Shown in pieces: positions 1-5,015 of a stretch of 5,015 nt of DNA. A model generated the notes under the pieces. It was given only the letters and a program-made list of their open reading frames with translations. It was not told the origin of the DNA and did no database searches. Each line of letters starts with the position of its first letter. The stretch's first letter is position 1. The stretch spans positions 1-5,015 of the forward strand of contig CAJGDF010000141.1 in assembly GCA_904502105.1 (NCBI GenBank), in the 5' to 3' direction. Origin of the DNA: an uncultured Clostridia bacterium (lineage in GTDB: Bacteria > Bacillota > Clostridia > Oscillospirales > UBA644). Made by a program: the position numbers and the translations under genes.

Positions 1-349
1 CAGCGAACATAACAGTTTTCATTATATATTCGCCTATCGGAGTGAAAGCATATACAGTAATACATGAAAGAAGTAAAATCACAGCCGCTATAAGACTGAT
101 AAAAAATGTTTTTGTTTTACGTCTGACCGGAGCATTGAGTGTTTTTTCGTTTTTTTCATGTATATCATTAAGCAATGTTTTGATCTCTTTTTCGGAAAGT
201 CGCTGTTCACCCATAAGAACATCAAGCAAATTTTCACATGACTCTACAAATTCAAGATCTATTTTATCTTCAGGTTTTTCTAATTCGTTAATAATCGTGT
301 CAGATAACCAATCAATAAGTCGTTGTGTTTTATTTTGAACCTTATTCAT
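1..349 (-). CDS. Putative anti-sigma factor / single-pass membrane protein (3' end beyond window)
   Basis: This frame starts at an ATG at 349 and stays open to the window edge (116 codons seen), so it is the N-terminal part of a longer protein. Residues 1-79 are charged and predicted helical, with an acidic stretch (about 21-66) and a basic RRKTK patch at 76-80. One hydrophobic segment follows (about 81-102, FFISLIAAVILLLSC then ITVYAF), which makes a membrane anchor with the N-terminus inside by the positive-inside rule; the extracytoplasmic part would begin near TPIGEYI. An AGG-type ribosome site (358-360) lies 8 nt before the ATG. The gene sits 35 bp downstream of an ECF sigma gene in the same direction. 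A cytoplasmic acidic domain, one membrane helix and a sensor domain outside is the usual layout of Clostridia anti-sigma proteins, so that role is inferred from layout and context. I see no zinc-binding HxxxCxxC motif, so it is not a classical ZAS-type anti-sigma factor. Confidence 0.72.
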   Translation of the reverse strand, partial: MNKVQNKTQRLIDWLSDTIINELEKPEDKIDLEFVESCENLLDVLMGEQRLSEKEIKTLLNDIHEKNEKTLNAPVRRKTKTFFISLIAAVILLLSCITVYAFTPIGEYIMKTVMFA

Positions 350-357
350 TATCAATA

Positions 358-360
358 CCT
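358..360 (-). promoter_or_regulatory. Ribosome binding site of the putative anti-sigma gene
   Basis: On the minus strand AAAGTAGG ends 8 nt before the ATG at 349. The match is weak but well spaced, and it decides the start of a gene that has no other good ATG between the sigma stop codon and the membrane segment. Confidence 0.5.
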
Positions 361-384
361 ACTTTCTTTGTTATTTCGATTCAA

Positions 385-909
385 TCAGGTCAATATCCTA
401 TCAAGAATAACTTTTGATCGTTTTCTCAATCGGTGTATCATCGATCGCAAAGTCACAGGTGCAATATCATACTTAGAGGATAACTCGTCATATGTTGAAC
501 CTTGATCAAGTTCAAGAATAAATTCAAGAGCTTTATTTTCGGAATCGGTCAATTCGGATTGCATTTGTCTGACAAGATGATCGAAAGCCTGGTCTTCGAT
601 AACGCCGTCTACACCGTTTTTATTATCGGCAATGACCTCTTCAAACTCACTGATATCGTTTTCTGCAATTTTAATTTTGCATCTTTTCCTCTCGTGAGTT
701 ATATTAACAGCAGTATTGTAAAGCCATTTCTTATGTTGTAATGAATTAAGATCTTTAAGATCATCTAAATTTTCCAAAAATCTAAGAAATGTTTCCGCAA
801 GAATATCTTTTGCATCTTCTGCATTAAAACCCTTTGATCTGATTATATTAAGCAAAAACGCATTATGCTTGATAAACAGATCGTCAACAATTTCTTTTCC
901 TATTTTCAT
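385..909 (-). CDS. ECF-type RNA polymerase sigma factor (sigma-70 family)
   Basis: This 174-residue protein has the length and two-domain plan of an ECF sigma factor, which directs RNA polymerase to a special promoter set. Region 2 spans about residues 8-80: DAKDILAETFLRFLENL (32-48) is the core-binding and -10-recognition helix pair, and KKWLYNTAVNITHERKR (60-76) is the region 2.3/2.4 segment. A variable acidic linker (about 82-115) follows. Region 4 (about 117-170) carries the helix-turn-helix, with TYDELSSKYDIAPVTLRSMIHRL (139-161) binding the -35 element. No region 1, region 3 or C-terminal extension is present. The start at 909 is supported by AAAGGG 8 nt upstream and by an in-frame TAG directly before the ATG. 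A probable membrane anti-sigma gene follows 35 bp downstream, which fits co-transcription and control of the sigma factor by an envelope signal. I cannot assign the ECF subgroup or its regulon. Confidence 0.9.
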   Translation of the reverse strand: MKIGKEIVDDLFIKHNAFLLNIIRSKGFNAEDAKDILAETFLRFLENLDDLKDLNSLQHKKWLYNTAVNITHERKRCKIKIAENDISEFEEVIADNKNGVDGVIEDQAFDHLVRQMQSELTDSENKALEFILELDQGSTYDELSSKYDIAPVTLRSMIHRLRKRSKVILDRILT

Positions 910-966
910 CTACCGTTCCCTTTCTTTTCTATAAATAAAAATACTTTTGTTATTACGTAAAAACAT
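910..966 (-). CDS. Possible 18-residue leader peptide ORF ahead of the sigma gene
   Basis: On the minus strand an ATG at 966 opens an 18-codon frame, MFLRNNKSIFIYRKERER, whose TAG stop touches the sigma ATG (TAGATG). AAGGA (975-979) lies 8 nt upstream, an ideal Shine-Dalgarno spacing; a second in-frame ATG at 975 would give 21 residues but has no room for a ribosome site. The peptide is basic and rich in Arg/Lys. The sigma gene's own ribosome site lies inside this ORF, so translating it would bring ribosomes to the sigma start, which could couple the two. It may also be chance in AT-rich leader DNA; no homologue is recognised. Confidence 0.3.
   Translation of the reverse strand: MFLRNNKSIFIYRKERER
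918..923 (-). promoter_or_regulatory. Ribosome binding site of the sigma gene
   Basis: AAAGGG on the minus strand is followed by 8 nt (AACGGTAG) and the ATG at 909. It lies inside the possible leader ORF, so ribosomes reading that ORF would pass over it. Confidence 0.65.
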
Positions 967-1064
967 TTTCTTCATCCTTATACTATTAAGATGAAAAAAC
1001 AGGTATGGTTTGTTGCAATAATCCAGAGAATTCACAAAAAGTTAACAACAAAAGTTTTTAAAGG

Positions 1065-1079
1065 ATACTTTATAAGTAT
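1065..1079. repeat. Inverted repeat over the -10 box of the sigma promoter
   Basis: ATACTT (1065-1070), 3 bp, then AAGTAT (1074-1079) is a perfect 6-bp inverted repeat. It overlaps the -10 hexamer and the predicted transcription start, a common place for a repressor site. AT-rich composition makes chance occurrence possible. Confidence 0.35.
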
Positions 1080-1103
1080 ACAACAAAACAAACGTAATGT
1101 CAA
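1075..1103 (-). promoter_or_regulatory. SigA-type promoter of the sigma / anti-sigma operon
   Basis: Read on the minus strand, TTGACA (1098-1103), a 17-bp spacer and TATACT (1075-1080) form a near-perfect housekeeping promoter. It lies just past the terminator of the upstream GH3 gene, so the sigma operon starts its own transcript here (predicted start about 1068). A perfect direct repeat covers the -35 box and spacer, and an inverted repeat covers the -10 box; both are described among the repeats. Confidence 0.75.
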
Positions 1104-1109
1104 ACGTAA
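1089..1109. repeat. Tandem 9-bp direct repeat across the -35 box of the sigma promoter
   Basis: CAAACGTAA occurs exactly at 1089-1097 and again at 1101-1109, with a 3-bp gap (12-bp period). One copy overlaps the -35 hexamer and the other lies in the promoter spacer. The repeat is a candidate regulator site; which protein binds it cannot be told. Confidence 0.5.
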
Positions 1110-1110
1110 A

Positions 1111-1138
1111 AGTCCCCCGATCGTAAAATCGAGGGACT
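1111..1138 (-). terminator. Rho-independent terminator of the GH3 gene
   Basis: AGTCCCCCGAT (1111-1121) and ATCGAGGGACT (1128-1138) form an 11-bp stem with a 6-nt loop, starting 11 bp after the GH3 stop codon. The single non-Watson-Crick position is C-A on the plus strand but a tolerated G-U wobble on the minus-strand RNA, so the hairpin is better formed in the direction of the GH3 gene. The minus-strand RNA continues UUUUACGUUU, a short U tract, so termination may be incomplete. Confidence 0.75.
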
Positions 1139-1149
1139 GTAATTTATTT

Positions 1150-3345
1150 TTATTCAATATCCAAAACTTTCTTATCTCTGACTTTAAGATTGAAAGAGGA
1201 AATGATATTATCTGAAGAAGTACCGATAAGCACAGCATAATCACCGTCATGAATATCGAAGGCAAGATCTATGCCGTAGAAGAAGAATGCTTCTTCGGGG
1301 ATAACGATTTCAGAAGAAACCGTTTCGCCTTTTTTAACATTGATCTTCTTATACGCTTTCAATTCTTTTAACGGTCTGACAACCTCACAGTTTGTGCCGG
1401 AAAGATATAACTGAACGACCTCTGCACCATCATAATTGCCTGTATTTTTAATATTAAGCTTAACAGTGACAGAATTATCGTCATTGACCTTATGGGCAAA
1501 ATCAGAGAGCTCGAAGCTTGTATAGCTCAAACCGTAACCGAAAGGATAAAGAGGCTTACCGTCATTTTCGTTATAACCATATCCGCGACCTGAAGGCTTG
1601 TAAGCATAGAAGAGAGGAACCTGACCTACGCTCTTGGGAATGGTAATGGGAAGCTTTGCATTAGGAGAATATTCACCGAAAAGGATCTCGCAAATTGCCT
1701 GAGAACCCTGTTCACCGGGATACCATGCTTCGAGAACAGCATTGCAGTCATTTATCCAATCAGTCATAACGATGGGGCTTCCGTTAAGAAGAACAACAAC
1801 AGAATTTTTGTTTGCCGCAATCATCCTCTTGACGCTTTCTTCCTGATTTGTTTTAACGGAAACACCGATCTTATTTACGATTATTGCATTTTCGTCAGCC
1901 TGAACCTTTTCGGTATATGAAGGCAAACGAAGATCGCATCTGTCCATACCTTCGCCTTCAACAACTGTTGTGAAGTAGATTGCAGCATCACATTCAGCAG
2001 CTAAAGTGTCGATCATGCTATCGGGAGCGAAAACGACCTCAGCAAAGCCTTCAAGGTATTCTGTAAGGTACTGAAACGGAGTTTTTGCATCATCAGCAGT
2101 CCATTCAACACCGAAGGCACCGGAATAGTTTTTACCGACAGGAAATTCATTTGCACTCGCACCGAAAACAGCGATCTTTTTCAGATTGTCTTTTTTGAAC
2201 GGAAGAATATTTTCATTTTTAAGAAGAATTATAGATTCTCTTGCAGAATCGAGTGCAATTTTTTTATGTTTATCACAACGAACTGTTTCGTTTGCTTTTG
2301 AAGCATCTGCATAAGGCTCATCAAAAAGTCCGATTCTGTATTTTACGGTAAGGATACGAAGAACTGATTTATCAATATCCTCATCGTTGATAATACCTGC
2401 ATCATATGCATTTTTCATAGTTTCATATGTATTACCGGGGATATTTGCATCAAGGCCTGCTTTAAGACTTGCACCGGTTGCTTTCAATCTTGTATCAACA
2501 ACATGATGAGAACCGTGAACACCTTCAACTCCGCCGTAGTCGGAAACGACAAAACCGTCAAAGCCCCATTCGTCACGAAGAATATCAGTCAAAAGCTTTT
2601 TACTGCTTGAAACCGGAACACCGTCCCAGCTGTTATAAGAAGCCATAACAGACTGTGCCCCACCCTCTTTAAAACATTTTTCAAAGGGTTTAAGATAAAC
2701 TTCACGGAGTGCTCTTTCGGAAGTATCGGAAGCGTTGGAATCTCGTCCGCCGTATGAGTAGTTATCAACATAATGCTTAGGTGTTGCTACAACGCCGTTC
2801 TCCTCAAGGCCTTTACACATAGCAACGCCCATATTGGAACTTACCAGCACATCTTCACCGAAAGTTTCAACTGATCTGCCCCAACGAACATCGCGTGCAA
2901 TATTTACAACGGGAGAGAGGGCCTGACGGACACCTACAGCTCGACATTCTTTACCGATCGCATCAGCGATTTCATAAACGAGTTCATCGTTAAATGTTGA
3001 TGCCATATTGATCGGCTGAGGGAAAGAAGTTGTCATACCCCAAAGAGGACAGTGAAGGGCTTCACCGTGTTCGATGGGAGGAATATTATTGGGTTGAGCT
3101 TCTATACTCAGTTTAACATCTCGATTGATTTTATTTGCAACTTCTTCAGGGGTGGCACGTTTTTCTTGACCATGATGCATAAAATGACCGGGATTTCTGT
3201 AGTTACCGCATAAGTGATCTCTTTTTTCTTCATAATCAGGAGCATTCACATCAAAAATCATAGCACTTGAAAGCTGATGAAGTTTTTCTTCAACCGTCAT
3301 CTTGCTTAAAAGCTCTTGTGCGCGTTTTTTAGCATTATTTTCCAT
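1150..3345 (-). CDS. GH3 family glycosidase, probable beta-xylosidase/beta-glucosidase, intracellular
   Basis: The 731-residue protein has the full GH3 plan and cleaves terminal beta-linked sugars with retention. The N-terminal TIM-barrel-like domain (about 15-345) includes RDVRWGRSVETFGED (151-165), KHY (190-192) and VVSDYGG (266-272), whose Asp269 is the expected nucleophile. The C-terminal alpha/beta sandwich (about 368-605) has SIILLKNENILPF (371-383) and EGEGMDR (463-469), in which Glu465 is the likely acid/base, and ends with YPFGYGLSYTSFE. A fibronectin-III-like domain closes the protein (about 640-715). There is no signal peptide, so it acts in the cytoplasm. GEALH (94-98) has Glu where many beta-glucosidases have Asp, as in GH3 beta-xylosidases; with the neighbouring arabinofuranosidase this favours a pentose substrate, but glucosidase or mixed activity is possible. 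AGGAG 6 nt upstream fixes the start. About 25 residues after LRLP (475-500) look like a subfamily insertion. Confidence 0.93.
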   Translation of the reverse strand: MENNAKKRAQELLSKMTVEEKLHQLSSAMIFDVNAPDYEEKRDHLCGNYRNPGHFMHHGQEKRATPEEVANKINRDVKLSIEAQPNNIPPIEHGEALHCPLWGMTTSFPQPINMASTFNDELVYEIADAIGKECRAVGVRQALSPVVNIARDVRWGRSVETFGEDVLVSSNMGVAMCKGLEENGVVATPKHYVDNYSYGGRDSNASDTSERALREVYLKPFEKCFKEGGAQSVMASYNSWDGVPVSSSKKLLTDILRDEWGFDGFVVSDYGGVEGVHGSHHVVDTRLKATGASLKAGLDANIPGNTYETMKNAYDAGIINDEDIDKSVLRILTVKYRIGLFDEPYADASKANETVRCDKHKKIALDSARESIILLKNENILPFKKDNLKKIAVFGASANEFPVGKNYSGAFGVEWTADDAKTPFQYLTEYLEGFAEVVFAPDSMIDTLAAECDAAIYFTTVVEGEGMDRCDLRLPSYTEKVQADENAIIVNKIGVSVKTNQEESVKRMIAANKNSVVVLLNGSPIVMTDWINDCNAVLEAWYPGEQGSQAICEILFGEYSPNAKLPITIPKSVGQVPLFYAYKPSGRGYGYNENDGKPLYPFGYGLSYTSFELSDFAHKVNDDNSVTVKLNIKNTGNYDGAEVVQLYLSGTNCEVVRPLKELKAYKKINVKKGETVSSEIVIPEEAFFFYGIDLAFDIHDGDYAVLIGTSSDNIISSFNLKVRDKKVLDIE

Positions 3346-3351
3346 AATTAT

Positions 3352-3356
3352 CTCCT
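3352..3356 (-). promoter_or_regulatory. Ribosome binding site of the GH3 gene
   Basis: AGGAG on the minus strand lies 6 nt before the ATG at 3345, a strong and well-spaced site that settles the start codon. Confidence 0.85.
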
Positions 3357-3361
3357 AAAAT

Positions 3362-3381
3362 AAAATAAATAAATTTATTTT
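3362..3381. repeat. Inverted repeat in the start region of the GH3 transcript
   Basis: AAAATAAAT (3362-3370) and ATTTATTTT (3373-3381) are perfect 9-bp arms with a 2-bp gap. They lie just after the predicted GH3 transcription start (about 3384) and before the ribosome site, where an operator would block early elongation. The sequence is only A and T, so chance symmetry is fairly likely. Confidence 0.35.
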
Positions 3382-3390
3382 GTTCGATGT

Positions 3391-3420
3391 ATTATAACAC
3401 AAAACAATCCGATTTGTCAA
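3391..3420 (-). promoter_or_regulatory. SigA-type promoter of the GH3 gene with extended -10
   Basis: On the minus strand TTGACA (3415-3420), an 18-bp spacer and TATAAT (3391-3396) match both consensus hexamers exactly, and TGT directly before the -10 adds the extended-10 TGn. Predicted start is about 3384, giving a leader near 38 nt. So strong a core promoter for a catabolic gene suggests that control comes from a repressor. Confidence 0.87.
3399..3417. repeat. Imperfect dyad in the spacer of the GH3 promoter
   Basis: ACAAA (3399-3403) and TTTGT (3413-3417) are complementary arms of a 19-bp dyad, with one more C/G pair inside (3405, 3411). It fills the gap between the -35 and -10 boxes of the GH3 promoter, a classic repressor position. 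The arms end like those of AraR-type operators (ATTTGT/ACAAAT), but the centre does not match, so no regulator is named. Confidence 0.3.
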
Positions 3421-3456
3421 TAAATATTTTTGTTTATAAAATTTTTATTATTGACA
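3415..3456. repeat. 9-bp inverted repeat linking the two divergent -35 boxes
   Basis: TGTCAATAA (3415-3423) and TTATTGACA (3448-3456) are perfect inverted copies, with 33 bp between their centres (about three helical turns). Six of the nine bases are the -35 hexamers of the two promoters; the symmetry extends 3 bp further inward in each arm. Confidence 0.5.
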
Positions 3457-3479
3457 TTCAAATATTTATATGTTAAAAT
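3451..3479 (+). promoter_or_regulatory. SigA-type promoter of the GH51 gene with extended -10
   Basis: TTGACA (3451-3456), a 17-bp spacer and TAAAAT (3474-3479) form a near-consensus promoter; TGT at 3471-3473 adds an extended -10. Predicted start is about 3486, giving a leader near 49 nt. It is back to back with the GH3 promoter, their -35 boxes separated by 30 bp of AT-rich DNA. Confidence 0.87.
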
Positions 3480-3515
3480 GAGTAAAATGGCAGTGTAAGC
3501 TGAATGATATTAAAG

Positions 3516-3530
3516 AAAGGATAAATGTAA
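3516..3530 (+). promoter_or_regulatory. Shine-Dalgarno plus start-stop element ahead of the GH51 gene
   Basis: AAAGGA (3516-3521) is the only ribosome site before the GH51 gene, and it lies 13 nt from the ATG at 3535, longer than usual. A nearer ATG at 3525 is followed at once by TAA (3528-3530), so a ribosome starting there would stop after one codon. The frame differs from that of the GH51 gene. The ATG at 3535 is kept as the start because no other in-frame ATG exists upstream before a stop codon and the protein aligns with the family from its first residues. Confidence 0.5.
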
Positions 3531-3534
3531 AATT

Positions 3535-4995
3535 ATGGAAAAATATTTAATAAATCCCAATCAGAAAATCAGTAAAATCAAAAAAGAAATATACGGTAAC
3601 TTCAGTGAACATCTCGGAAGATGTATCTATGAAGGTCTTTATGTTGGTGAAAACTCCAATATTCCCAATGTTAACGGTATGAGATGCGACGTTGTTAATG
3701 CACTCAAAGAAATGGGACTTCCCGTTCTCCGTTGGCCCGGTGGATGCTTTGCCGATGAATACCATTGGAAAGACGGCATTGGTCCCAAAGAAACAAGAAA
3801 GAAAATGATCAACACGCACTGGGGCGGAGTTATCGAAGACAACTCTTTCGGTACTCATGAATTCTTTGAACTTTGCCGTCAGCTCGAATGTGAACCGTAT
3901 ATTTGCGGTAACGTTGGTTCCGGAACCGTTCAGGAAATGAGCGAATGGGTTGAATATATGACTTTTGACGGTGTTTCTCCGATGGCAGAACTCCGCAAAA
4001 AGAACGGCAGAGAAGAACCCTGGGCTCTTAAATATTTCGGCGTAGGTAACGAAAACTGGGGTTGCGGCGGCAACATGACTGCAGAATTCTATGCTGATCA
4101 GTTCAGACGTTATAACGTATACGTAAGAAACTACTACGGTGACAAACCTCTTTACAGAATTGCAGGCGGTCCCAACAGCGCAGACTACCACTGGACCGAA
4201 ACCCTTATGAAAAATGTTGGTCATCAGATGAACGGTCTTTCTCTGCACCATTACACATGGGGTACAGGTAAAACTGCCCTCGACTTCAATGAAGAAGATT
4301 ATCTTGTTTCAATGAAAAACGCGTATAAGATGGAAGAACTTGTTACCCGTCACGGCGAAATAATGAACCGTTATGATCCCGAAAAGAGAATCGGTCTTAT
4401 TGTTGACGAATGGGGCATGTGGCACAAGGTTGAAGAGGGAACAAACCCCGGCTTCCTTTATCAGCAGAGCTCCATGCGTGACGCTATCGTTGCAGGTCTT
4501 AACCTTAATATTTTCAACAAGCACAGCGACAGAGTTCATATGGCAAACATCGCACAAGCAATCAATGTTCTTCAGGCAGTTGCTCTCACTGACGGCGAAG
4601 ATATGCTCCTCACTCCGACTTACTATGTATTTAAGATGTTCAAAGATCATCAGGAAAATACCCTCCTCGGTTCTTACATCACAACAAAATATATTGACGA
4701 AGAAGGTAAAGTACCCGCGCTTATCGAAAGTGCTTCTATCAATGCAGACGGCGATATCGTTACAACGATCGTTAACACATCTTTGACCGATGCATCTGAA
4801 ATTCATTGCCAGATCGCTGACCGTGAGGTTAAGAGTGCTGTTGCTGAAATTCTTACAGGTGAAGCCCATGCACATAACAGCTTTGAAGATAAAAATGCTG
4901 TTTACACCAAAGAATTTACAGACATCGAACTTCTTAACGACGGCTTTAAGCTCACCGTTCCTCCTTGCAGCGTAGTTAAAGTTATTGTAAAATAA
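3535..4995 (+). CDS. GH51 alpha-L-arabinofuranosidase, intracellular
   Basis: The enzyme releases terminal alpha-L-arabinofuranosyl groups from arabinoxylan or arabinan oligosaccharides. At 486 residues it has the usual GH51 length. The catalytic (beta/alpha)8 barrel covers about residues 15-380: EHLGR (25-29) and RWPGGCFAD (66-74) near the sugar pocket, GNENWGCGG (171-179) with Glu173 as acid/base, SLHHY (236-240), and IVDEWGMWH (289-297) with Glu292 as nucleophile; Gln341 in IAQAINV matches another conserved pocket residue. A C-terminal beta-sandwich (about 385-486) ends the protein. Cys71 stands where the Geobacillus-type enzymes have Asn, and GNENWGCGG also marks the other GH51 branch known from Thermobacillus and gut bacteria. 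No signal peptide is seen, so it works on imported oligosaccharides. It is transcribed away from the GH3 gene from a facing promoter, which suggests joint use. abfA would be the customary name, but it is not assigned because orthology is unproven. Confidence 0.95.
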   Translation: MEKYLINPNQKISKIKKEIYGNFSEHLGRCIYEGLYVGENSNIPNVNGMRCDVVNALKEMGLPVLRWPGGCFADEYHWKDGIGPKETRKKMINTHWGGVIEDNSFGTHEFFELCRQLECEPYICGNVGSGTVQEMSEWVEYMTFDGVSPMAELRKKNGREEPWALKYFGVGNENWGCGGNMTAEFYADQFRRYNVYVRNYYGDKPLYRIAGGPNSADYHWTETLMKNVGHQMNGLSLHHYTWGTGKTALDFNEEDYLVSMKNAYKMEELVTRHGEIMNRYDPEKRIGLIVDEWGMWHKVEEGTNPGFLYQQSSMRDAIVAGLNLNIFNKHSDRVHMANIAQAINVLQAVALTDGEDMLLTPTYYVFKMFKDHQENTLLGSYITTKYIDEEGKVPALIESASINADGDIVTTIVNTSLTDASEIHCQIADREVKSAVAEILTGEAHAHNSFEDKNAVYTKEFTDIELLNDGFKLTVPPCSVVKVIVK

Positions 4996-5015
4996 CAATG
5001 GCTGAATGCAAGCGC
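4996..5015 (+). other. Unassigned 20-nt tail after the GH51 gene
   Basis: An ATG at 4998 opens a frame (MAECKR) to the window edge, only 2 nt after the GH51 stop, but no ribosome site precedes it. GTTATT/AATAAC (4981-4996) is a small AT-rich inverted repeat over the stop codon, too weak for a terminator by itself. Whether a gene or a terminator follows cannot be told. Confidence 0.2.

Larger units (their letters stand above)
910..1068 (-). other. 5' leader of the sigma operon (about 160 nt)
   Basis: With the promoter at 1075-1103 the predicted transcript starts near 1068, leaving a leader of roughly 160 nt before the sigma ATG. It is AT-rich. It holds the possible leader ORF (910-966) and one weak long-range pairing (TTTGTTG at 1046-1052 with CAACAAA at 1009-1015 on the transcript, 30-nt loop). 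I see no known riboswitch core, T-box motif or intrinsic terminator in it. Confidence 0.4.

Noticed and set aside
42..338. A 98-codon plus-strand frame.
   Set aside because: It is antisense to the membrane-protein gene, whose membrane helix, ribosome site and operon position make it the better reading.
1010..1021. TTGTTGCAATAA as a palindromic operator in the sigma leader.
   Set aside because: The symmetry has a mismatch, is short, lies far from the promoter, and has no second copy.
1111..1138. The hairpin as a unit of a CRISPR or REP-type repeat.
   Set aside because: Only one copy exists in the window, and its position after a stop codon explains it as a terminator.
991..1215. A 74-codon plus-strand frame from 991.
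   Set aside because: It has no Shine-Dalgarno site and reads through the promoter, the terminator hairpin and the antisense of the GH3 end.
1032..1265. A 77-codon minus-strand frame with a hydrophobic look overlapping the GH3 3' end.
   Set aside because: It overlaps the conserved GH3 C-terminus in another frame and runs through the terminator and the sigma promoter.
3346..3534. Origin of replication or attachment site in the AT-rich intergenic region.
   Set aside because: No DnaA boxes, no flanking integrase and no duplicated tRNA end; two divergent promoters explain the region.
3547..4251. A 234-codon open frame antisense to the first half of the GH51 gene, and a 229-codon one at 4309-4998.
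   Set aside because: Both lie opposite a gene with all GH51 catalytic motifs, have no recognisable domain or ribosome site, and arise from codon bias of the real gene.
1..5015. Mobile element, prophage or defence system.
   Set aside because: No transposase, integrase, phage structural or nuclease genes and no terminal repeats; the genes are ordinary carbohydrate-use and sigma-factor genes.

Overview
The window looks like a piece of chromosome from a low-GC, anaerobic gut or rumen Clostridia-type Firmicute (Oscillospirales/Lachnospirales-like). This rests on the AT-rich intergenic DNA, the textbook SigA-type promoters with extended -10 elements, the purine-rich Shine-Dalgarno sites, and the pairing of an intracellular GH3 and GH51 glycosidase. 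It is inferred from style, not proven.

Layout. Positions 1-349 (minus) hold the N-terminal part of a single-pass membrane protein, probably an anti-sigma factor, cut by the window edge. Positions 385-909 (minus) encode a complete ECF-type sigma factor, 35 bp upstream of it in the same orientation. These two form a likely operon with its own promoter (1075-1103) and a leader of about 160 nt that carries a possible 18-codon upstream ORF. A hairpin terminator (1111-1138) separates this operon from a large GH3 glycosidase gene (1150-3345, minus). A 189-bp intergenic region then carries two divergent, near-consensus promoters. It is followed by a complete GH51 alpha-L-arabinofuranosidase gene (3535-4995, plus). 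The last 20 bases are not interpretable.

How the genes may work together. The GH3 enzyme has Glu-Ala-Leu-His where many beta-glucosidases carry an Asp, a pattern shared with beta-xylosidases. The GH51 enzyme removes arabinofuranosyl groups. Neither has a signal peptide, so together they would finish, in the cytoplasm, the breakdown of imported arabinoxylan- or arabinan-derived oligosaccharides. Their back-to-back promoters, with -35 boxes only 30 bp apart, suggest shared control, but no transporter or regulator gene is inside the window. The sigma/anti-sigma pair is probably an independent stress or envelope-sensing unit.

I did not find a clearly new system. The most interesting signals are small and regulatory: a perfect 12-bp-period direct repeat across the -35 box of the sigma promoter, a leader ORF whose stop codon abuts the sigma start codon, an exact 9-bp inverted repeat joining the divergent -35 boxes, and a start-stop (ATG-TAA) element just ahead of the GH51 start.
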